Below are positions 1 through 9,588 of a stretch of DNA of 25,639 nt, piece by piece. Positions within the stretch are counted from its first letter, which is position 1; each line of letters starts with the position of its first letter. The notes beneath the pieces were generated by a model. It was not told the origin of the DNA. It searched no databases and saw nothing but the letters and a program-made list of their open reading frames with translations. The translations under genes and the position numbers were made by a program. This stretch comes from Pelargonium nanum (taxonomy: Eukaryota; Streptophyta; Magnoliopsida; Geraniales; Geraniaceae): assembly GCA_036897485.1 (NCBI GenBank), contig JAYMTF010001174.1, forward strand, positions 1 to 25,639, read 5' to 3'.

Positions 1-2503
1 AATTGCAGAGTTGTTGGAGATTATGGGAAGTATAATCAACGGGTTTGCTCTGCCACTGAAGGAGGAGCACAAACTCTTCCTTGTTCGAGCTCTGATTCCT
101 CTTCACAAGCCTAAGTGCATACCCATGTACCATCAGCAGTTATCATTCTGTATTACACAATTTGTAGAAAAGGACTGCAAGCTTGCTGATACTGTTATAA
201 GAGGTTTACTAAAATATTGGCCAATTATTAATAGTTCGAAGGAGGTCATGTTCTTAGGCGAACTGGAAGAAGTTCTAGAAGCAACTCAACCTTCAGAGTT
301 CCAACGCTGTATGGTACCCTTGTTCCGCCAGATTGGCCGTTGCTTGAGCAGTTCACATTTTCAGGTTGGTAATTTCACTAGTTTTGTGTTTCCTTATCCT
401 TCTATTTAATAACAGTCTCTGAACTGAAAACGTACTTGCATGTTGATATTGGGTGAAGTGTTTTGTTGCTTGTGTTTATTTTATTCAAAATTAGAAGGAT
501 AGTTCCACAGGTTTTCATCTTCTTTTCATTTGTGATACTGATTTCCATATCCGAGTTTATCTTGCTTATAGTCAATTTTCTGTAGAATCATTAGGTACTG
601 AAATTGTGATTTGCAATCTATTCATTAAAGGTAGGCTAGCTTAAAGAAACCAATTGTCATGAATCAGATTATAAGCAACCGCTAAATCGAATTTCACTGA
701 TTCTATAAAATAGCTATTGGATCGCATTTGGTCCTCAACCTGTCCCGGCAAACTGGATTGCCTTTTGATGCGTGTTAATCTCCTTGGACAATTTAGTTGT
801 CCACTCAAGATAGCCAACCCGGTGCCTCCTGAATAAAGAGTTCGACAACGAGGAAATATAAAGGCTGTATATAGTGCTTCTGAAACCTCTTCAACTGATC
901 TTTTCCTTGTATTTGGTGGCCTCTTCTTACTTGTCATTTAAGTGAAGGATATTTTGACTGCACATTATAACCTTCTTTAAAAAACAAAAACCGTGAGTGT
1001 CAGGTCCCACGGAATATGTAATTGGAAGATGCTCTAGGCAAAAGAACTAATAAAACTATAATTTTGTGTAGCAGTGTCATTGTGAATTTAGAAAGCGAAT
1101 GAACCTGTAACCACTGGATGCACATAAAGTTAAATAATTCAGACAAGACTGATGGATCATGACAAGCCTGTGATCTATTAAATGTGGACCACTACATGTT
1201 ACTATTCCATAATAGATGAACAAATTAAATGTGATACTTGGCCACGTGCCATTTTTACAAGTATGAGCCAGTTGCACAAAAGGAGGAAGTTGAAAAAGGC
1301 ATCTCAACCAAATAAAAGGTCGACTGCTCAGGCCTCCATAGGTATAATATGAGTATTCCACGAGACACATGCCACTTTGAGGATATTTCATAATGATGAA
1401 GGCACAGTATTACGTGGATGATCCTCATTAGTAGGGCTATGTTATGGATGATTTGAGCATGTATAGATCAGCTTGCTCTAACCTCACTGTTCATTTTGTG
1501 TCCTAATGGATTTTATCATATTAGCCCTTTTCACTTTCGGGAACCAGTTGCTCTGATTTTCTCTTGAGATTAGATCATTCTAGGTTCAAGCTACGGCTAA
1601 GCTGCTCCATGGGTTTACTGTAAATTGCATACGGTAAATAACCCTACCATTGAACATCTTCTGCTAGTATTAATCTTATCTTATGATGTATCTTCTTTTA
1701 TGAGACTTTGGGATTTAGGAAGGAGAGAGGCCAGGAGGCTCTCACTTTCATGCTTGACTTCAATACTTCTACCGCGTATATCCACAATTGTAAAGAAATT
1801 CACTTAACTTTATCTAAGTGATTTCAGTAACGACTCTTTAGTATAACGTGCCACACCTTTGGACCGGAAAAAGAAAACCTAAGATGATACTCGTGGTACA
1901 AGCTTTATCAAGGTTTAGAGTAACACATACACCAAGATGGTTTTACATGTTATTACTTAATACTAAGTGTCCATTCAGTAAATACTTTTTAGCATGAAAA
2001 GTCGTATATGCGGGTGGTCATTTGCATAGCTAATGCTTGTGAGAATGAAGCTTATGATTTTAGCAATTGATTGAGTAGATGTTTTCCAGAAATTGTATTT
2101 CTATACACTCTCTCGCTAATATTGTGTACTACTTTATTCGCAGGTGGCAGAGAGGGCCTTGTTCTTGTGGAACAACGATCACATCGAGAACCTAATCAAA
2201 CAGAATCACAATGTGATATTGCCAATCATCTTCCCTGCTTTGGAGAGAAATGCAAGAAATCACTGGAATCAAGCAGTGCAAAGCTTGACATTAAATGTCC
2301 GCAAGATCTTTTCTGATATCGACCCTGAGCTCTTCGAGGAATGCCTACTCAAGTTTCAGGAAGATGAAGCACAAGAAAAGGAAATTAAGATGAAGCGTGA
2401 AGCTGCATGGAAACGCTTGGAAGAGATTGCTGCAATGAAATCCACGAGTTACGAGGCAGTGCTTGTTTCCCCAGGAATGATCACTCGTAGAACTTCTGGG
2501 TAG
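1..2503 (+). CDS. PP2A regulatory subunit B' (B56 family), C-terminal half, partial
   Basis: This is the 3' end of a B' (B56) regulatory subunit of protein phosphatase 2A, a HEAT-repeat protein that binds the scaffold/catalytic dimer and directs it to substrates. Two coding exons are visible: 2-364 (base 1 ends the preceding codon) and 2144-2503 with stop TAG, joined by a phase-0 GT-AG intron (365-2143). Together they encode 240 residues, about half of the usual length near 500. Diagnostic B56 blocks are [63 protein letters not shown] and, in the second exon, [14 protein letters not shown] and [12 protein letters not shown]. The tail is charged and helical ([22 protein letters not shown]) and ends in a short basic/Ser-rich segment. 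The 5' part lies outside the window, so I cannot choose between plant isoforms (eta, theta, gamma, zeta). Family assignment is very secure. Confidence 0.96.
365..2143 (+). other. Intron between the last two coding exons of the PP2A B' gene
   Basis: This 1779-base intron has a GTTGGT donor after CAG and a ...TTCGCAG acceptor. It separates two exons whose joined translation ([12 protein letters not shown]) matches the conserved B56 order. It holds short open frames on both strands (for example 641-937 on the minus strand) with no recognisable domain. I see no complete transposon inside it. Confidence 0.85.
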
Positions 2504-3290
2504 TATTTCCGTTGATGGTGAAAGCTGTTCTGACTCTCCTACCGGTAATCAAAGCATAGTGCTCTCACCAGCATCTGACTATAAGGTTAATCAAGTTACT
2601 CGGTCAAGGATTCCGTTGCTCGGGGTTCAGACTAGGCCCTTACTGGTAGTGGTCTATCGTTCCTGTATGTTAATTGGATGGACAAAACCGAGGGTTACAA
2701 AAACACAAGTTGAAGATGAAGGAGGAGAGGTTTGGTAAGTAAAGTTAGCCTTTAGCAATTGATCCATGTTATGAAGGTTCTCTGGTAACCAAAAGTATCT
2801 ACCAATATGTTGTATATGCACATACATTTTTTTTTGCTTCGCATTAAGTTTGATTCTGGTAAACTCGGTTATTACTTATATTTGCGTGTTCCAAAACTTT
2901 ATTTGCTATTTTGATTCCTATAAGTTACATTTTGTTCGCTTGTTGATCACGTAATAAATGAGGTTATGTAAATTCATTCGTTTCGACATTTCGGCCATCT
3001 ATCTGTATGGTATACCATCCATGTCTGCACTTTTTATTGTGGGCATTTCTTTCACAACCAATTCAAATGCTAGAAAGGGTATTGATGTCCAAAACTGTGC
3101 TTTCGGGAATGCTTTGTGTACAAGATACCATCAATTGAATGCATGATTTGGATCCTTGTTGACAATGACAATGTTTCTCACTGTCCACTCAGAGAGCTCT
3201 ATTTTCTTTGGTCGCTTTGTGTTAATTTATACTCAACATTTAATACTTTACCCGTCTCAAAATATTTGTAACTTTAACTGTATTAACATC

Positions 3291-3350
3291 ATAATCTGTC
3301 TTTAAGTTCCTGATGTTATCATAATCTGTCATTAAGTTCCTGATATTGCT
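3291..3350. repeat. Two-copy 30-bp tandem repeat
   Basis: The units 3291-3320 and 3321-3350 both read ATAATCTGTC(T/A)TTAAGTTCC followed by TGAT(G/A)TT. They differ at only a few positions, which suggests a fairly recent local duplication in the spacer. Confidence 0.85.
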
Positions 3351-4360
3351 GGCCTGCTCCACTCAAATTATGAATCATCACATGCTATGGAAAAAAATTA
3401 GTTGAATAAGCTTTGTTTAGTAGATAAAATCAAAGTTTTACCAACTCTTCAACTATATATGTACTAATCAAACTCATTATTCTTTTGTTTACCTTCCAAG
3501 AATTTCAACACACTTTGGTCAAAACTCATTAACAACTAGGAATATTTTTCTAACTAGAATCTTCCAAATATTATACTACTTCTAGAATATATTCATCTTC
3601 ATGATTTAGTAAAATAAGTATCAAAATAATTATACTACTAAATACCGTAAAATTTACACGAATAAGTTTGAGAGTGAAAAAAATTGAAGCGGGACGGGAT
3701 GAGGACTGATCTCCCCATTCCCGAGCCCGACTTTTATCTCATTTTCGTGTCAATAGGGATGAGAATTGTGGGTCAGTGTCGATTTTAAATGCAACTCCTA
3801 AAAATATGTATTAGATTAATTACACAACATTCTTATGCTTATCTTCACAACTAATACAGGTAAGACTTTACTTAATCCAGCTGAGCTGACAGTTGTTGAA
3901 TGGCCAAACTGTCTTAACTCTTAACACAGTAACTAACTCAATTTTAAGCCTTCAATTAACTAAAGTAAAACTAGCATTTACTGTTTATTTATTACTGTAT
4001 ATATTTAAATTTATTATTTAATATGTGAGACACGAAATGAAAGATGATTGGTGTTTTGCAGTAGATTCTCAAGCTGACCTGTCAATCCAGCTCAGATTTG
4101 CTTTCACGGAGTTTTAATCCAGTGCGGCTTCTTTCATTTCCAGTCTACGAGGCTCTCGTTCTAGAAGCTTGTACTTTCTGACTTTTTGCTTGCTAGTCAA
4201 ACCAAACTATACACCGCAGAAAAGGTATAGCATGTCGGTGCAGGTTTGAAACTGTTGAGGCACACCTGATAAATACCCAACATAACACACCTGGCACAAA
4301 ATAAACAGGTTGGAGAAATTATAAACAGCCAAAAACAGTAAACATTTTTGAAAAAAGCAA

Positions 4361-4396
4361 CAAATAAAACAAAAACAAAAACAAAAACAAAAAAAA
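4361..4396. repeat. (ACAAAA)n microsatellite
   Basis: A run of AAAAC units ends in an A tract, about 190 bases upstream of the esterase start codon. It is a simple sequence repeat and probably polymorphic. Confidence 0.85.
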
Positions 4397-4503
4397 TGAG
4401 AGCGTAAAGTTGCATGTAAACCTCAGCCCAATCTCTCTCTCTCCCAATCTCCAGATTTTGAAGCGATCTCGATTTTCCAAAACCCTAATCCGATGTGATA
4501 GAA

Positions 4504-4524
4504 ATGTCGCTCCCAATCCGGTAG
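4504..4524 (+). promoter_or_regulatory. Candidate upstream ORF in the esterase leader
   Basis: An ATG at 4504 opens a six-codon frame (MSLPIR) ending in TAG at 4522-4524, 63 bases before the main ATG. A minimal ATG-TGA pair lies just before it at 4493-4498. If transcription starts upstream of these sites, as the CT-rich tract near 4432 suggests, both would meet scanning ribosomes first. The transcription start is not visible, so this is tentative. Confidence 0.4.
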
Positions 4525-4587
4525 GCATTGAATTGGATTCAGCTTGATCTCTTCAGAAGACAACAGGATCGGCATTTCTGGAGAGAA

Positions 4588-7016
4588 ATGCCATCGGTGG
4601 CTGTGAAATTGTATAGCATCTTCTTCAAATTCCTTCTCAAGCACCGATTGCAGAGCCGGATCCAGTCTCCCGCCGACGAGGCCAATCCGTACGGCGTCAC
4701 GTCGCGCCCGGAAGAGTCCGCCGCCGCTCCCAACCCCCCCTTCCCCGACGGCGGCGCCACCAAGGACATCCACATCGACCCCTTCACGTCGCTCACGATC
4801 CGGATCTTCCTCCCGGAATCCGCCATCAACCCGCCGGGTTACGGTTTCAAGTCGCAGAAGAGCAAAATCAATGTTGCCTCGAAAACCCCCAATGGCGATC
4901 TCAACCCCACGCGCCGCCGCAGCCTCGGCCATCCGCAGTTGGGGCAGGTGAAGGAGGAAGCTAGACGGAATAGCTACGGAGGAAGCAACGCTGTGGACGG
5001 TTCGAGTTTGCGACCCGACGGAGGTTCGTACAGAGGCTACTTGCCGTCGTCCGCCAAAGGTCGGAAGCTTCCGTTAATGCTGCAGTTTCACGGCGGCGGT
5101 TGGGTCAGCGGGAGCAACGATTCGGTGGCTAACGATTTGTTTTGTAGAAGGATTGCGAAGCTGTGCGACGTGATTGTGGTGGCCGTCGGGTACAGGCTCG
5201 CGCCGGAGAATCGGTACCCTGCAGCGTTTGAGGATGGTTTGAAGGTACTGAATTGGTTGGCTAAGCAGGCAAATTTGGCGGAGTGCAGTAAATCGATGGG
5301 CAGTACCAGGGGTGTTGGGGATGAGTTGAAGAAATCTGAAATTCATCGGCATCTTGCGGACGCCATTGGGTCATCTATGGTGGAGCCATGGTTGGCCTGT
5401 CATGGAGATCCTTCCAGGTTATGCTTTGACCACATTTTCTGTTTCTGATTATTCGTTGCAATTTGATACATCATTGTCCATGCATTGGATTAGATTATGA
5501 GGCTTAAACAACAGATATTTGCTTTGTTAAAGTTGGGACTTGGGTGGCTTAATTTAGCTTTAACTGTCCTCAACCTTTTGCCCGATTTCAAGAAGTTAAA
5601 ATGCAAGTAGATTAGTAGGGCAATATGTTGTCTGTGTAGATGATTCTACGCAAGACATGTTCTTGAGTATATAGGCATATAGGCAGATTAAATTGTCAAG
5701 AATTTCAGTCAAGTTATTAAACAAGAACTAACTGAAAGTAGCCCTGTTTCGTTCACATATAATTATGTTTCTGCATAGTTGCTGTCTATGCCTACTGAGG
5801 CATACAAGTATATTATGCCTAAAATCAATCTGAACTTCTCATACATGGAAGGATTCGTGATGTCGGAAAAAGGAGGGTCTTGTGATCAGAAACAAATGAA
5901 AACAAGAAATCTTGCTCAAGTATCTACCATCTAAGAAATCTTGATACTTGCATTTGTAATTTCCCTACTCGTATCTTTATTATATCCTTTAATATGAATA
6001 AAAACACTATAGACATGTTGACATATTTCACCTAGTAGAAAGTTTGAACCTTCTAGTTCTAACTATATATGTCCAGGACCACCGATACTTCTTACTTTTG
6101 AGTTATCATCAATGTGCATAATTGTGTATATATACTCGTTAAGTTGTTATTCATAGGCGTAGGCTTTCCCTATGTGTAGGGTTTGGCAAGCTGCTTCCTG
6201 TCCCGCCCTATGTTGGATACAATTTTTTTAATAAACCTTGTGTTGATGTTCTGAAAATGATGTCCTTCTTTCTAGAATATATGGTGCAGTTGATAAAAGA
6301 AGCATGCCTACTAATGTTATATGCATATGCATGTCAATCAAGATGTTTTATTGCTATTTTGAACTATTAGGGATCATGATTCTTTGTGCTTTCAATGTCT
6401 TTTAGAAACCACTTTTTAAAGAAATATCATGAGTTGCTAGTTTATCAAGTTCCTGATGTATGATACATATGATAACAGATGTGTTCTCCTTGGTGTGAGC
6501 TGTGGTGCAAATATTGCTGATTATGTGGCTCGTAAATCTATTGAGGCTGGCAACCTTCTAGACCCTGTCAAGGTTGTGGCTCAGGTCTTGATGTACCCAT
6601 TCTTCATTGGAAGCGTCCCCACTCATTCAGAGATAAGGTTGGCAAACTCGTACTTTTTTGACAAGGCTATGTGTATACTTGCATGGAAACTCTTCCTGCC
6701 CGAGGAGGAGTTTGATCTTGATCACCCAGCTTGCAACCCTCTTCTTCCAGACAGGGGGCCACCTTTAAAAGTCATGCCTCCAACACTGACGGTGGTGGCA
6801 GAACATGACTGGATGAGAGACAGAGCCATTCTGTACTCAGAGGAGCTCCGGAAGGTAAATGTAGACGCACCTGTTCTAGAGTACAAAGATGCAGTTCATG
6901 AATTTGCAACACTCGACATTCTTCTGAAGACACCCCAGGCCCAGGCATGTGCCGAGGACATTTCCATATGGGTTAAGAAGTACATCTCACTTCGTGGACA
7001 CGAGTTCTCTTATTAA
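4588..7016 (+). CDS. CXE11: Plant carboxylesterase, CXE11/CXE16 type (alpha/beta hydrolase)
   Basis: A serine esterase of the plant HSL-like carboxylesterase family, the group that also gave rise to the GID1 gibberellin receptors. Exons are 4588-5417 and 6479-7016; the split codon AG/A restores Arg277 and gives 455 aa ending in TAA. The oxyanion-hole motif HGGG is at residues 168-171, the nucleophile motif GVSCG has Ser284, and Asp387 (AEHDWMRDRA) and His417 (VHEFA) complete the triad, so an active hydrolase is expected. This differs from GID1, where the catalytic His is lost. The start MPSVAVKLYSIFFKFLLKH is the first ATG in frame and has the basic-hydrophobic N-terminus I associate with CXE11. 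A Ser/Arg/Gly-rich linker at about residues 90-160 lengthens the protein beyond the roughly 320 aa of ordinary CXEs and is typical of this subgroup. Substrate unknown. Exon 1 is clearly G+C-richer than its surroundings. Confidence 0.93.
5418..6478 (+). other. Single intron of the carboxylesterase gene
   Basis: A 1061-base phase-2 GT-AG intron (CCAG/GTTATGC to AACAG/ATGTG) lies between the core containing HGGG and the exon with the catalytic Ser, Asp and His. It is A+T rich. I recognise no gene or complete element inside it. Confidence 0.88.
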
Positions 7017-7513
7017 GTACAAAACGTGAAATCCAGAGAAAGACTGCAGAGGGGAAGGTATCAATTCCCCATGTCGTGTTCTTTAACTACAGCAAGCAGG
7101 AGAGCAAGGGGTTGTCAATTGTCGTTGCAACACCTGGTATACTTATAAGTACATCGAGATGATTGTGTCTGGGGTTAATTATTGTCGCATTGTTCCTCGG
7201 ATTTCTCATCCCCACATCCTATTCTGTTCGGTTTGTAAGATAGAGAAATTCGTCGGGGAGTTGGATTAGAGAGCATGCTACATTAGGATGTTTCGGAGCA
7301 CGTTTTCCTGTATATGTACTATTTCTCACGAGTAGAGTTTTATTCAGTGGAACTGTGTGTCTATGATGTAATCGATCCAAAACACTGTACATTTGGCTAT
7401 GTTTTATCTTCCTGATGCTTGATACAACACACATTACATAGGAAGTGATCAAGTACTGAAGTTTCAGTTTCAGATTTAGAATATATAGTGTGATTAATGT
7501 TGTCCAAGTTAAA

Positions 7514-7645
7514 TCTTGTCATTGCGCTACATTTCTTTTTTTATCAACAAACATACAAACATCAGGACTCGAAACTGAGACCTTGAGAGAACAAGTGAAA
7601 CAACCACTTGTTCTACTGAGTGCTTGTCACTGCACTACACTTTGG
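7514..7645 (-). repeat. Possible tRNA-derived SINE relic
   Basis: Read on the minus strand, the sequence has an A-box-like TAGTGCAGTGACAAG (about 7623-7637), then about 50 bases later GTTTCGAGTCC (near 7566-7576), a close match to the tRNA B-box consensus GGTTCGAATCC. It then ends near an A-rich run (GATAAAAAAAG, about 7535-7545). Near-direct repeats flank it: CTTGTCATTGCGCTACAT (about 7514-7531) and CTTGTCACTGCACTACAC (about 7623-7640). Because the right repeat overlaps the A-box-like part, the repeats may be element sequence rather than a target-site duplication. No database match is available, so the call is tentative. Confidence 0.4.
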
Positions 7646-7903
7646 TTTGTCAAATAAATTTTTTTTTTCATTTTCCGTCAATAATTATTTCATTCATTTC
7701 AAAACAAGTGTCATGTTTATTGATTATGTAACTAATTCCTAAAATTGCAACGTACTTTAATAAGTAGTTTTACTCTTCAAGAAGTAGATGCAATAATTGT
7801 CAAAATTAATGACCCAGCACCTGTAAACTGTCAAAATTAAGGTTCCAAACTACCTTCCTAATTATAAACTGTTAACTGTATAACTGCAGTAATAAATACT
7901 AGA

Positions 7904-7917
7904 ATACGACGTCGTAT
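7904..7917. promoter_or_regulatory. Perfect 14-bp palindrome with a GACGTC (C-box) core
   Basis: ATACGACGTCGTAT equals its own reverse complement. Its core GACGTC is a classic ACGT element bound by plant bZIP factors of the TGA/HY5/C-S1 types. It lies about 400 bases before the PGAP1 ATG and just upstream of a T tract, so it is well placed for the PGAP1 core promoter. Binding is inferred, not shown. Confidence 0.5.
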
Positions 7918-8254
7918 ATTGTTTTTTTTTTTTTCACTTTTGTTAAACCCGATCTACACGACCCGCACTGGATCACCATTGCAGTCCCCACTTCTTTTTT
8001 GGCAAGTAGTTTTCGATTTCTTATTTCTGGTACTCCATTCCATTCCGACGCAGAAACACCGAACTTTCCGGTACGCCTACCCGTAGCCGGTTCGCTTCGT
8101 CATCTTTCATCTCGCTCCTCTCTCCGGTGGCTTCTCCGTTCAGGTGATTCCTCCGCATCCACTCTCCGTCGCCGGACCGCACTCATCACCGCTCAGATCT
8201 AAGATCGGATTTGATCTGATTCGAGACTTTCGAGCTATCTGTTCCTTCTTGAGG

Positions 8255-8278
8255 ATGATATATTTGGAATATTTGTAG
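8255..8278 (+). promoter_or_regulatory. Candidate uORF in the PGAP1 leader
   Basis: ATG at 8255 opens a seven-codon frame (MIYLEYL) closed by TAG at 8276-8278, 42 bases before the main start at 8321. It should lie in the transcript if the C/T-rich region from about 7980 is the leader. It could lower initiation at the main ATG. I have no evidence of translation. Confidence 0.4.
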
Positions 8279-8320
8279 CAGCAACTGTGAAGGAAGGTGG
8301 AGCAGAGAGTTCATCTGACT

Positions 8321-9557
8321 ATGCCAGGATTTAGAGCCAAATGCAGAGCAACGGCTCTTGCGGTCGTAGTCTTGTTGATGGCTCTTACTGGTCTTTACGG
8401 CTTGCTGAAGCCGTACCGTAATGGCTGTGCCATGACGTACATGTATCCGACTTACATACCGATTTCAGTGGCGCCAGGTGCGTCCACGTCTGGGAGGTAC
8501 GCGCTGTATCTGTACCACGAAGGATGGAAGAAGATTGATTTCGCCGAGCATCTCAAGACGTTGAGTGGAGTTCCGGTGCTTTTTGTTCCTGGCAATGGCG
8601 GTAGCTACAAGCAGGCAAGATCCTTTTCTTTTCTGTTGTTGGAGTTCGGTTGCAACTTTTGTTGATTTCTGAGCATTGATAAAGTTTTAGTTTTATGTAT
8701 GATTTTACTGCAAGTAGCATTATTTTGGAAAGCATTTAAAGTTGGAACTGAAGATTGATCAGCGATCAAACTCTTTCTCTGTGGATATCTGTAGAATTTT
8801 TTCAACAAGTGCATGTGCATGCTTCTATTATTGATTCCTTGTCCATCGAATTTAGCCACTAAATGAAGAGATTTGAGTTGTCTAAGGTGTTGAGACAGAT
8901 GGTATATGATGGGGGGCCATGTATCCTTGAAATGGTCAAGGACTGGTTGCAAAAGAGGAGCTTGTTTCTAATTTCTAATGCTTTTATGGTAGAAGGGGTG
9001 TTAATTTTAGTCAAAACGATATAGAATATCTTTAGTGTTAGGATGAGTTTTGTGGGAGAGTCTTTTTGTGGATGTCATTTCTTTTGTATGATATGATCAT
9101 ATGACAAAAACATAGTGTTTGAACATTATAAACCACTCGGAAGTCAGGTATCTGAATTCTTGCTGGTGCCAGATAGCTTGTCCCTTGATTAAATGACCTG
9201 ATCATGTATTTTAGTCTGTTTGGCATCTGACTTTTTGGTCTAACTGAAATCTGGAATATTTGTACATTGCTTGTTGACTTTTGATGACCTGAGCATGTCT
9301 TTATCCCCTTTGTGGTCTGAATCCAAACTAAATGTGACCCCAAACCCAACCCTTCTACCCTCAGTTTGTTGGAAAGCAATGCATACGCTCACAATTGATT
9401 TTGGAAAATACAAGCCTGGCTGATCTGCTTAATCAGCAAATTCATGTAACTAATATAAATAACTAAAAGAGGTACGGCCTATGGGGTTGAACTTGAATTA
9501 AACCAATGGACTTGAAATAAAATTGTTCAGCTAAGCTCATATGCTGAATCTTATTAT

Positions 9558-9588
<31 letters not shown>

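Larger units (their letters stand above)
2504..4587. other. Intergenic region: PP2A B' 3' UTR, A+T-rich spacer, esterase promoter and leader
   Basis: The first few hundred bases should be the PP2A B' 3' UTR; an AATAAA lies near 2953. From about 3240 to 4100 the DNA is very A+T rich and includes a 30-bp tandem repeat (3291-3350) and a G/C-rich patch near 3685-3740 (GGGACGGGATGAGG, then CCCCATTCCCGAGCCCGAC) that looks like a degraded element. From about 4360 it holds an (ACAAAA)n tract and a short CT-rich run (about 4432-4446) typical of plant leaders. No protein-coding gene is evident. Confidence 0.7.
7017..8320. other. Intergenic region: esterase 3' UTR, SINE-like relic, PGAP1 promoter and leader
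   Basis: The stretch 7017 to about 7470 is probably the esterase 3' UTR. It is followed by a SINE-like relic (about 7514-7645), A+T-rich DNA, a 14-bp ACGT palindrome (7904-7917) and a T tract (7921-7934). From about 7980 the sequence turns C/T-rich and looks like the PGAP1 5' leader. An open frame at 7999-8202 has no ATG start and is not called as a gene. Confidence 0.7.

Noticed and set aside
641..937. 98-aa minus-strand open frame in the PP2A B' intron
   Set aside because: No recognisable domain, no splice or promoter support, and the host intron is well defined by flanking exons.
3240..3290. Possible Stowaway-like end (CCCGTCTCAAAATATTTGTA)
   Set aside because: It resembles plant MITE ends but lacks a matching inverted terminus and a TA duplication that I can locate.
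4423..4932. 169-aa minus-strand open frame opposite CXE11 exon 1
   Set aside because: It is antisense to a strongly supported coding exon, is low-complexity (Arg/Gly/Ala/Glu rich) and reflects the G+C-rich codon use of that exon.
7999..8202. 67-aa open frame upstream of PGAP1
   Set aside because: It has no ATG (starts at TTG), is Ser/Arg rich, and lies in the C/T-rich region that looks like the PGAP1 leader.
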